From: an uncultured Eubacteriales bacterium
GTDB taxonomy: Bacteria > Bacillota > Clostridia > Oscillospirales > CAG-272
Reading direction: 5' to 3'
Length of the DNA stretch: 13,218 bases
Assembly (NCBI GenBank): GCA_902462015.1
Contig: CABPZV010000040.1
Location: forward strand, 1 to 13,218
A program made the position numbers and the translations under genes. Under the pieces are notes generated by a model that worked only from the letters and a program-made list of their open reading frames with translations, ran no database searches and was not told the origin of the DNA. Positions 1 through 5,684 of the stretch are shown piece by piece. Position 1 is the stretch's first letter, and every line of letters begins with the position of its first letter.

Positions 1-1
1 A

Positions 2-631
2 GAGCTTTGCGAAGTGTATGGTAAAGATGACGTCGATGAAGAGCTGAAGTTTGTAAAATACAGAGTTTTACGTATCAAGGTCATGTCTCTGTTTGATGAA
101 CAGTATCGTCCGGTCGAAAATTATGACGAACTATATTTTGAGCTTTGCCTTATATACGGCCAGGAGGAAACCGACGATGCAATTGATTCATATAAATGGT
201 GGTCTTTAGAAGATAGAATAAAGATGCTTTTTGACGCGAACTATGATCCGGTTTCAAACTACAATGAACTCTATGCAGAGCTCTGTGACGAATACGGTAA
301 ATGTAATATCGACAACGAAATTGAATTATATAAAATGATGTCTTTATTTGAAAGAGTAGAAGCTCTCTTTGATAAGGACGGTATTCCTGTATCAAATTAC
401 AGCGAACTTTATGCAGAACTTTGTGAGGACTACGACCAGGAAAGAGTGGATTCACACATTGAAAGTTACTTGTGGGGGATTGTTTACGACAAGGCATGGC
501 AGCTTTTCGATAATGCAGGCAATCCTGTTGAAAATTACGATGAGCTTTATAAAGAGCTGTGCTTAGTATATGACAGAAGCACGGTAGACGACTGCATCAG
601 TTCTATACAGGGAAATTGGTGCTATAACAGC
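2..631 (+). repeat. 138-bp in-frame tandem coding repeats (4.5 units)
   Basis: The units start at 2, 140, 278, 416 and 554, exactly 138 nt (46 codons) apart with no indels. The last unit is cut short at 26 codons. The units have diverged strongly in DNA while keeping the protein pattern, which suggests old duplications held by selection rather than a recent slippage expansion. Confidence 0.85.
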
Positions 632-634
632 TAA
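2..634 (+). CDS. 46-residue tandem-repeat protein of unknown function, 5' end outside the window
   Basis: I do not recognise this protein. The reading frame is open to the left edge. The residues just before the first possible in-window start (GTG at 14) already match the repeat unit (ELC..YG), so the gene begins upstream of the window. The visible 210 residues hold four consecutive 46-residue units plus a 26-residue partial fifth. The pattern is ELC-x2-Y-[GD], then D-x2-I, then LFD-x4-PV-[ES]-NY-x-ELY. By hand, units 2 and 3 share 24 of 46 residues. The protein is acidic and rich in Tyr, Asp and Glu, and no membrane segment is visible. The predicted content looks helical, so a solenoid or array of small helical modules is possible, but that is inference. 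It ends 48 nt before the peptidase gene. Its base composition is AT-richer than the aro genes to the right. Confidence 0.8.
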   Translation, partial: ELCEVYGKDDVDEELKFVKYRVLRIKVMSLFDEQYRPVENYDELYFELCLIYGQEETDDAIDSYKWWSLEDRIKMLFDANYDPVSNYNELYAELCDEYGKCNIDNEIELYKMMSLFERVEALFDKDGIPVSNYSELYAELCEDYDQERVDSHIESYLWGIVYDKAWQLFDNAGNPVENYDELYKELCLVYDRSTVDDCISSIQGNWCYNS

Positions 635-639
635 AAATT

Positions 640-655
640 TGCGCCGTCAGGCGCA
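640..655. other. Short GC-rich hairpin between the repeat protein and the peptidase gene
   Basis: TGCGCC and GGCGCA form a 6-bp stem closed by a GTCA loop. On the plus strand it is followed by GTATAT rather than a T-run, so it is not a convincing terminator for the upstream gene. On the minus strand an imperfect T-rich run follows. It may be a weak terminator or an mRNA-stabilising 3' structure. Confidence 0.3.
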
Positions 656-663
656 GTATATGG

Positions 664-678
664 AAAGGCATGGTCATA
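664..678 (+). promoter_or_regulatory. Translation-start sequence AAAGGCATGGTCATA (copy 1)
   Basis: An AAAGG Shine-Dalgarno-like core runs straight into ATGGTCATA, 4 nt before the accepted peptidase start at 683. Almost the same 15 bases precede aroQ and aroA. The gap of 14 nt from AAAGG to the start is unusually long. Confidence 0.4.
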
Positions 679-682
679 ACTT

Positions 683-1681
683 ATGAACAAAAAACAGATT
701 TTCGGACTTCTTCTTGCTTTTGTTCTGCTTGCAGGTTCATTTTTGATAACCTCTGCGGTAAATGGGCACGAGAAACCGGCGGAAAGTGAAAGTCCGTCAA
801 TGATTGAAAATCTTGGCAGTTATCTTAGCGGGGAAAGCTTTAATATAAATCTGCCGAATGAAGATTTTATTGCATATCTCGATGTTACGGGAACTATATC
901 TGAGGACAGCTCATATACAAGTTCATATTCCCATAACTTTAATCTTAATTATATTGATGCCATCATTGAGAGCGAATATAATACTGGGCTTATTATGTAC
1001 ATGAATTCTCCGGGAGGATCGGTTTATGCCAGCGATGAGCTCTATCTTGCAATTGAATATTACAAGGAGACAACCGGAAGACCTGTTTTTTGTTACTTTG
1101 GGCCTACTGCCTGTTCCGGCGCATACTATATTGCAATGGCGGCGGATGAAATTTATGCTAACCGCAATACGATGACAGGATCTATAGGCGTTATAATGCA
1201 GATGTATGATCTTACAGGATTGTATGATAAGCTTGGCGTTAAAGAGGTAGATATTGTAAGCGGAAAAAACAAGGCTATGGGATCATCGGGGCAGGAGCTT
1301 ACAGAAGAGCAGCGTGCGATTCTTCAGGAGTATGTCGATGAGTCGTACGAGCAGTTTGTAGAGATTGTTTCGAGAGGGCGCGGAATTGATGCTGATACTG
1401 TAAGAGAGCTTGCGGACGGAAGAATCTATACTGCGTCCGGCGCGCTTGAAAACGGTCTTATAGATGGTATCTGCGGTTATGATGATTATATTTCAGACGT
1501 TTGTCAGACGCTTAACTGCAGCTACATTTATCAGCCTGATTCCGATGTATATTCCGGAATTTTTTCATCGCTTTTTGATGTGATATCCGGGGTAAAATCG
1601 AAATCGGAGAGCGAAGTTCTGACAGATCTTGCTTCTGAGCTTAGGAACGGGGTATGGTATTATGCAAAAGCAGCCGACTGA
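683..1681 (+). CDS. sppA: SppA-type signal peptide peptidase (S49 family serine protease)
   Basis: This is a membrane-anchored peptidase of the S49 family, whose known role is cutting signal peptides left in the membrane after secretion. Residues 7-26 form one hydrophobic N-terminal anchor, with the catalytic part predicted outside the cytoplasm. The S49 core spans about residues 60-270. It includes the MNSPGGSVYAS segment (107-117), the nucleophile Ser145 in ACSGAYY, and the probable general base Lys197 in SGKNKAMG, the Ser-Lys dyad of the short Gram-positive and archaeal SppA enzymes. At 332 residues it matches the single-domain form, not the double-length E. coli enzyme. The C-terminal 60 residues are less conserved. 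The last 20 nt overlap the RDD gene, suggesting coupled translation. Family assignment is firm; the substrate is unknown. Confidence 0.93.
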   Translation: MNKKQIFGLLLAFVLLAGSFLITSAVNGHEKPAESESPSMIENLGSYLSGESFNINLPNEDFIAYLDVTGTISEDSSYTSSYSHNFNLNYIDAIIESEYNTGLIMYMNSPGGSVYASDELYLAIEYYKETTGRPVFCYFGPTACSGAYYIAMAADEIYANRNTMTGSIGVIMQMYDLTGLYDKLGVKEVDIVSGKNKAMGSSGQELTEEQRAILQEYVDESYEQFVEIVSRGRGIDADTVRELADGRIYTASGALENGLIDGICGYDDYISDVCQTLNCSYIYQPDSDVYSGIFSSLFDVISGVKSKSESEVLTDLASELRNGVWYYAKAAD

Positions 1682-2336
1682 TTTTATTTATGCCGGAATT
1701 TGGCCGAGAGCAGCCGCGTATTTAATTGACAGGTTTTTAATTGCGCTTCTGTGTCTGTTTGTCAAGCTTCCGGCTTGGGTGGCTTCGCTTGTAAGCGGTT
1801 CAAAGCTGTCTTATGTTATTTTTAATTTTACTGCTGTAGATATCGTTTGCTATATAATCGGAGCTTTATATTTTACACTTCTGACATGGAAAAGCGGCCG
1901 AACTCTCGGCAAGTATTTAATGAAGCTTACTGTGGTTACCGATGATGGAACTCAGCTCTGTTTTTTCCGCGCGCTCTATCGTGAGACAGTCGGCCGTTTT
2001 CTTACTGGAATTCTTTTAATAGGATATATAGCTGCCGGATGTGACTTTGAGAAGCGCGGTTTTCATGACCGTCTTTGTGATACGAGGGTAATATATTCAT
2101 TGGGGAGATATGCGGCATATCCGCGGCTTCCGAAAGATCCTCAAATATCAGGAAAAAGCGGTATTTCTCCAGAATTTTTAAATTCTGACGCGGCTGGTAT
2201 CGGCGCGTCCGGGGTTATTGAAGATTCTGATCTGCCGTCTCTTGGCTTTACGGCAAAACCCAATTCTGTACCTCAGCAGGAAAGTCCTGAGGAAAATATG
2301 AAGAACGATAAACCGGAAATAAGCGGTGCGGATTAA
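1662..2336 (+). CDS. RDD family integral membrane protein
   Basis: This is a small membrane protein of the RDD family, named for one conserved Arg and two conserved Asp residues. Here these are probably Arg16 and Asp23 in PRAAAYLID and Asp136 in GFHDRL. Three hydrophobic stretches lie at roughly 20-36, 52-75 and 112-127, and SGRTLGKYLMKL sits between helices 2 and 3 as in the family. Residues 150-224 form a Pro/Ser/Glu-rich tail that looks disordered. I chose ATG 1662 because the family N-terminus begins just there. The 11 residues of longer frame upstream (from 1629) lie inside sppA and add nothing family-like. GGGG at 1650-1653 can serve as the ribosome site. The function of RDD proteins is mostly unknown; some have been linked to ion transport. 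The 20-nt overlap suggests co-expression with the peptidase. Confidence 0.85.
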   Translation: MQKQPTDFIYAGIWPRAAAYLIDRFLIALLCLFVKLPAWVASLVSGSKLSYVIFNFTAVDIVCYIIGALYFTLLTWKSGRTLGKYLMKLTVVTDDGTQLCFFRALYRETVGRFLTGILLIGYIAAGCDFEKRGFHDRLCDTRVIYSLGRYAAYPRLPKDPQISGKSGISPEFLNSDAAGIGASGVIEDSDLPSLGFTAKPNSVPQQESPEENMKNDKPEISGAD

Positions 2337-2420
2337 AAAAGACATTAATGCAAACCAGCAAAAGGATAAAGCGGCTGCGTGTTTGCAAAATGTTTACAGT
2401 TATTTTATCGGCGTGAAAAT

Positions 2421-2450
2421 TTGATAAGCTATAATCGACAATACTATTAT
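2421..2450 (+). promoter_or_regulatory. Candidate promoter before the DUF5685 gene
   Basis: TTGATA (2421-2426) and TATTAT (2445-2450) are 18 bp apart. A separate TATAAT lies at 2430-2435 but has no good -35 box. The 116-nt gap after the RDD gene makes a new transcription start here plausible. If the first pair is used, the start would fall close to the first possible start codon. Confidence 0.35.
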
Positions 2451-2467
2451 ATATGTCGGTGAGCTTA

Positions 2468-3358
2468 TTGTTTGGTTATATCAAATGTTATCCCCCGGAG
2501 CTTCGGCTCCGGGAATATGAATATTACAGAGGCGTTTACTGCGGTCTGTGCAGGAGCATGGGGCGATGTACGGGATGTGTATCGAGGCTTACTCTCAGCT
2601 ATGATCTTGTTTTTCTTGCGCTGGCAAGAATGGCTCTGACAGGAGAAAATCCGAAAATAAAGGCCGGACGCTGCTTTGTGCATCCATTTAGGCGCCGTCC
2701 GGTGTGTGTTCCCTGCAGCTCGGTCGATTACGCGGCCTGTGCGGGAGCGATTTTGGGGTATTACAAGCTTGAAGATGATTTAAATGACACGCGCGGAATT
2801 GGAAAAGCAAAATTGCTTATATTAAGACCGGCACTTTCTCATGCCAAAAGTCTTGCTGAAAAATCTTTCGGAGAAATTGAGGGACTTGACTCAGCGGTAT
2901 CAGTAAAAATGAGCTGTATTCGTGAACTTGAACAGAAGGATAATATCACAGCAGATGAACTTGCGGATCTTTCCGGAGGGATTCTTGCAGATGTATTTGA
3001 ATGCGGGCTTTCGGGCAGCGCGGCGCGGATTTCAAGGGAGATAGGATATCATGTAGGACGGTGGGTGTATCTCATCGATGCAGTTGATGACTATAATAAA
3101 GATATGAGGAGTGGAGATTTTTCTCCGTTCCGAGATTCGGGACTTCCTTCCGACGAAGCAATTTGTGCAGCTCTCACTTCGGAGATGGCAGCAACAGAGA
3201 CTGCTGTCGGACTTTTGCCCGATGACTGCGGCGCTGAGATCTCTGAGCTTATAAAAAACATTCTTTATCTTGGAACTGAAAGAGTTACCGGAGGAGTGCT
3301 CAGCCGCAAAAATGGTAAAATAACAAAAAAACACAAAAAGTTTCAGTCTTACGGCTGA
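2468..3358 (+). CDS. DUF5685 family protein, function unknown
   Basis: The N-terminal pattern FGYI..YPPELRLREYEYYRGVYCGLC is what I know of DUF5685, a Clostridia family of about 280-300 residues that usually begins MFGY. That is why I favour TTG 2468, preceded by GGTGAG at 2458-2463, giving 296 residues. ATG 2453 would add five residues but has no ribosome site. Cysteines cluster at 7, 25, 28, 34, 37, 69, 80, 83 and 91, so a metal or Fe-S site is possible. Two acidic motifs stand out: DDLND at 103-107 and DAVDDYNKD at 204-212, followed by GDFSPF. Their form and spacing recall the Asp-rich motifs of all-alpha isoprenoid synthases, which is inference only. The C-terminus is Lys-rich. The J-domain gene follows after 55 nt, an arrangement I associate with this family. 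Confidence 0.8.
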   Translation: MFGYIKCYPPELRLREYEYYRGVYCGLCRSMGRCTGCVSRLTLSYDLVFLALARMALTGENPKIKAGRCFVHPFRRRPVCVPCSSVDYAACAGAILGYYKLEDDLNDTRGIGKAKLLILRPALSHAKSLAEKSFGEIEGLDSAVSVKMSCIRELEQKDNITADELADLSGGILADVFECGLSGSAARISREIGYHVGRWVYLIDAVDDYNKDMRSGDFSPFRDSGLPSDEAICAALTSEMAATETAVGLLPDDCGAEISELIKNILYLGTERVTGGVLSRKNGKITKKHKKFQSYG

Positions 3359-3413
3359 TTCACCGGTACAGCTGTAAATTGCGCTGTAAATCCGGCATAA
3401 GGGATATATACAG

Positions 3414-4061
3414 ATGATTAATGATCCTTATAAGGTTCTCGGCGTCTCAAGGGATGCCACAGATGATGAAATAAAAAAGGCTTATAGAGAGCTTGCGCGC
3501 AAGTACCACCCGGACAATTATAACGGGAATCCTCTGGCCGACCTTGTTGAAGAAAAAATGAAAGAGATCAATGAGGCTTATGAGATGATCCAAAAGGAGC
3601 GTTCCGGGGGCGGACGGTCGGATTATAGCGGAAGAGGTTACAGCGGTTCAGATTATGGAAGTGCGGGATCAGGTGCTGGCGGTACTGGTACAAATGCTGA
3701 TTTTGTAAAGGTTCGATCGCTTATAAACAACGGAAGGTATTCAGAAGCTGAAATAATTCTCGACGGTTATTCTTCTTCTGACCGCGGCGCTGAATGGAAC
3801 TATCTTAAAGGTCAGGTGCTGATGCAGCGGGGCTGGTATTTTGAAGCACAGCGTTTTTTTGAAACCGCATGTTACATGGCTCCTAATAATTCTGAATATC
3901 GCTCGGCGCTTGATAGGGTCAGGGGAACGTCTGCTTCTTACAGCCGCGGATACCGCACTTCTTCCGGAAGAGGCGGTTCCGGAGTTGATTTCTGTACTTC
4001 GCTTCTCTGCGCTGACTGTTGCTGTGAAATGATGGGCGGAGATCTAATCAGATGCTGCTGA
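3414..4061 (+). CDS. J-domain (DnaJ-like) protein with TPR-like region and Cys-rich tail
   Basis: Residues 1-63 are a J domain with the HPD motif (His32-Pro33-Asp34) that stimulates Hsp70 (DnaK) ATPase, so this is probably a DnaK co-chaperone with a specialised client. A flexible Gly/Ser/Tyr linker covers about 65-95. Residues 97-163 look like two TPR helices pairs (NNGRYSEAEIIL, QRGWYFEAQRFFETACYMAPNN). The last 22 residues hold seven cysteines (194, 199, 202-204, 214, 215), which could bind metal or be lipid-modified. It is not DnaJ itself, because the four CxxCxGxG repeats and the C-terminal substrate domains are absent. AAGGGA at 3399-3404 sits 9 nt before the ATG. It lies 55 nt after the DUF5685 gene and is probably co-transcribed with it. 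Confidence 0.9.
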   Translation: MINDPYKVLGVSRDATDDEIKKAYRELARKYHPDNYNGNPLADLVEEKMKEINEAYEMIQKERSGGGRSDYSGRGYSGSDYGSAGSGAGGTGTNADFVKVRSLINNGRYSEAEIILDGYSSSDRGAEWNYLKGQVLMQRGWYFEAQRFFETACYMAPNNSEYRSALDRVRGTSASYSRGYRTSSGRGGSGVDFCTSLLCADCCCEMMGGDLIRCC

Positions 4062-4191
4062 TTCTATAATTTTGATTTTGTGTCCTGATACTGACCAGAA
4101 GGTATTTACTGAGTAAATTTTGGAGCAATGATGCTATGGAAATAGATTTTCTGTGTGTTAATAACCGGCACGCAGATTATGCAGGCGGATT

Positions 4192-4737
4192 ATGAAACGT
4201 AAAAATAAAACAAAAAGAATACGGACAAGGACGATTACGATGGCGGCAGTTTTAAGCGCACTCGGAGTCGCCTTTCTGTATATAGGCTCAATTTTCGATT
4301 TTCTCGATCTGACGGCTGCGGCCGCTTCTTCGCTTATCATCGTTCTTGCAGTTATGGAGGGCCGCGGAGGAATTCCGTGGATGATTTATGCCGCAACGTC
4401 GTTTATTTCGGCTTTGATTCTGCCAAACAAATATCCGGTTCTTCTCTATATTTTTTTTGCAGGGCTTTATCCGATGGTTAAATCTGCAGCGGAGAAACTC
4501 CCGCGGATTGCTTCGGCAGCTGTTAAGCTTGTTTTCTTTAATGCGGTATTTACATTGATTATGCTTATGGGACGGTATCTTCTGCATCTTCCGGAGGACG
4601 AGATCGGACTTGATACAGCAATCTATGTACTTGGAAATTTGATGCTTGTAGCATACGATTATCTTCTTACTCAGCTGATAACGCTCTACCAGCGAAAGCT
4701 AAGAAAAATGCTTCGGCTGGGAGGAATGTTCGGATAG
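4192..4737 (+). CDS. Conserved multi-pass membrane protein, function unknown
   Basis: I do not recognise a named family with confidence. The protein has 181 residues. A strongly basic N-terminus (Lys/Arg-rich through residue 13) predicts cytoplasmic placement. Six hydrophobic segments follow at roughly 17-34, 40-55, 61-78, 81-96, 108-128 and 143-163, then a basic tail (QRKLRKMLRL). The size and six-helix layout resemble substrate-binding S components of ECF vitamin transporters, but I see no diagnostic motif, so this is only a possibility. ATG 4192 is supported by AGGCGG at 4183-4188, although the spacing is short. An internal ATG at 4240, with AAGGA upstream, would remove the basic leader. 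A 130-nt gap separates it from the J-domain gene and holds nothing I can assign. Confidence 0.7.
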   Translation: MKRKNKTKRIRTRTITMAAVLSALGVAFLYIGSIFDFLDLTAAAASSLIIVLAVMEGRGGIPWMIYAATSFISALILPNKYPVLLYIFFAGLYPMVKSAAEKLPRIASAAVKLVFFNAVFTLIMLMGRYLLHLPEDEIGLDTAIYVLGNLMLVAYDYLLTQLITLYQRKLRKMLRLGGMFG

Positions 4738-4796
4738 CGCAAAAGGGAATAGATGTATAATGTAACACAAATTCTTATTTTAGGAGATCGAGAAAT

Positions 4797-5270
4797 ATGG
4801 AAAATTTAAAGATACGCCGTGCAAAAGAGTGTGATATACCAATTATTGATAAATTATTATATGAGGTTCATAAAGTCCATAGTGATGTTAGACCTGATTT
4901 GTTTAAAGCAGGTGCGAAAAAGTACAGTGATGAAGATTTAAAGGCAATCATTAAAGATTGCAAAAAACCGGTTTTTGTTGCGGAAAAAGACGGAATTATT
5001 TTGGGGTATGCTTTCTGCGTACATCAGCAAAACACTAACAGCAATATGACAGATGTCAAAACGCTGTATATTGACGATCTGTGCGTTGATGAAGCTGCGC
5101 GCGGTGCACATATTGGGAGATCGCTGTATGAGTATGTTTTAGATTATGCCAGGAATAATGAATACTATAATGTGACGCTTAACGTATGGGCAGATAATAA
5201 AAATGCTGTAAAATTTTACGATAAACTCGGTCTAAAAATTCAGAAAATAGGAATGGAAAAAATATTATGA
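4797..5270 (+). CDS. GNAT family N-acetyltransferase
   Basis: This is a 157-residue single-domain GNAT enzyme, which transfers an acetyl group from acetyl-CoA to an amine. The early strand and helix (IRRAKECDIPIIDKLL) match motif C. VFVAEKDGIILGYAF (59-73) is the central strand pair. LYIDDLCVDEAARGAHIGRSLYEY carries the pyrophosphate-binding loop (Arg102-Gly103-Ala104-His105-Ile106-Gly107). NVWADNKNAVKFYDKLGLK (129-147) is the typical closing motif. The substrate cannot be told from the sequence. AGGAG at 4782-4786 lies 10 nt before the ATG, and a TATAAT at 4756-4761 could be a -10 box, without a clear -35. A hand count of 420 of its bases gives about 36% GC, below sampled lines of the aro genes (over 50%), so separate acquisition is possible. 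Confidence 0.88.
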   Translation: MENLKIRRAKECDIPIIDKLLYEVHKVHSDVRPDLFKAGAKKYSDEDLKAIIKDCKKPVFVAEKDGIILGYAFCVHQQNTNSNMTDVKTLYIDDLCVDEAARGAHIGRSLYEYVLDYARNNEYYNVTLNVWADNKNAVKFYDKLGLKIQKIGMEKIL

Positions 5271-5372
5271 TGCAATTTACTTTTTTCGGTTCTGCAGGTT
5301 CTGTGATACCTTTAATTATATTTAATTTTGATGTAAAATGTAGATAACACGACGGGAAATGTATATTAAATA

Positions 5373-5390
5373 ACTTTTTTTATAAAAAGT
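5373..5390. repeat. AT-rich inverted repeat just upstream of the -35 box
   Basis: ACTTTTT (5373-5379) and AAAAAGT (5384-5390) form a perfect 7-bp inverted repeat with a TTAT centre, ending one base before TTGACA. It could be an UP-like element raising promoter strength, an operator, or a weak end structure for the GNAT gene. The sequence does not decide between these. Confidence 0.35.
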
Positions 5391-5391
5391 C

Positions 5392-5420
5392 TTGACAAAC
5401 GCTTTTATTAGGCGTATAAT
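5392..5420 (+). promoter_or_regulatory. Perfect-consensus housekeeping promoter of the aromatic operon
   Basis: TTGACA at 5392-5397 and TATAAT at 5415-5420 are separated by 17 bp, an exact match to the consensus for the vegetative sigma factor. Transcription should start near 5426-5428, about 28 nt before the leader peptide ATG. A promoter this strong makes sense when output is set downstream by attenuation. Confidence 0.9.
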
Positions 5421-5454
5421 TTGTAAAACGAAGTTTTGAGGGGCGATTTGTACG

Positions 5455-5538
5455 ATGCGGAACAATTTTAAAAGCTATTATTACTTTTATTTTACAGAAG
5501 CGATGGATTGTTGCGTTGTACGTAGTCTTGCCGGCTGA
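5455..5538 (+). CDS. Phe/Tyr-rich leader peptide of the aromatic operon
   Basis: This is a 27-codon ORF in the transcribed leader. Codons 5-13 read FKSYYYFYF: three Phe (all TTT) and four Tyr in nine codons, with no Trp. GAGGGG at 5438-5443 lies 11 nt before the ATG. It ends with TGA at 5536-5538, 27 nt before a strong terminator hairpin and 146 nt before pheA. Position, codon bias and the following hairpin match the leaders of ribosome-attenuated operons such as pheL and trpL of enterobacteria. The expected role is to sense charged tRNA-Phe and tRNA-Tyr: a stalled ribosome should favour an antiterminator and allow reading into pheA. The peptide itself probably has no other function. The regulatory reading is inference from layout, but the codon cluster is plain in the sequence. 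Confidence 0.85.
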   Translation: MRNNFKSYYYFYFTEAMDCCVVRSLAG

Positions 5539-5565
5539 CTTTGGCAAAGATATGTAAAATTCAAT

Positions 5566-5611
5566 AACCACCGCTGATTTTCGTGTGCGAATTTATCAGC
5601 GGTGGTTTTTT
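5566..5611 (+). terminator. Rho-independent terminator serving as attenuator of the pheA-tyrA operon
   Basis: AACCACCGCTGAT (5566-5578) pairs perfectly over 13 bp with ATCAGCGGTGGTT (5595-5607). A small inner stem, TTCG/CGAA around a TGTG loop, extends it, and six Ts follow at 5606-5611. It lies inside the leader between the Phe/Tyr peptide and pheA, so termination here would shut off the whole operon. Confidence 0.92.
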
Positions 5612-5684
5612 AGTGATATTCGGGCGTATTACGGAATATTTAGCCGGGAAACAACCAGCTGGCAAACTGAGGGAAGAAATGGTT

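Noticed and set aside
4062..4191. Small gene or regulatory RNA in the 130-nt gap before the membrane-protein gene
   Set aside because: No ORF of meaningful length with a ribosome site, no strong hairpin and no paired promoter boxes could be found.
5271..5372. Terminator after the acetyltransferase gene
   Set aside because: This stretch is AT-rich with T-runs and a short direct repeat (GGTTCTG twice), but no GC-rich stem precedes a T-run.
5421..5684. T-box riboswitch upstream of pheA
   Set aside because: The GGTGG in this leader lies in the 3' arm of the terminator, not in a T-box antiterminator bulge. There is no TGGTACCGCG-like core, and the leader is mostly occupied by a translated ORF.
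5583..5684. GTG 5583 as the pheA start, adding 34 residues
   Set aside because: This start lies in the loop of the attenuator terminator and the extension has no family similarity. A ribosome site at 5669-5674 supports the later ATGs.
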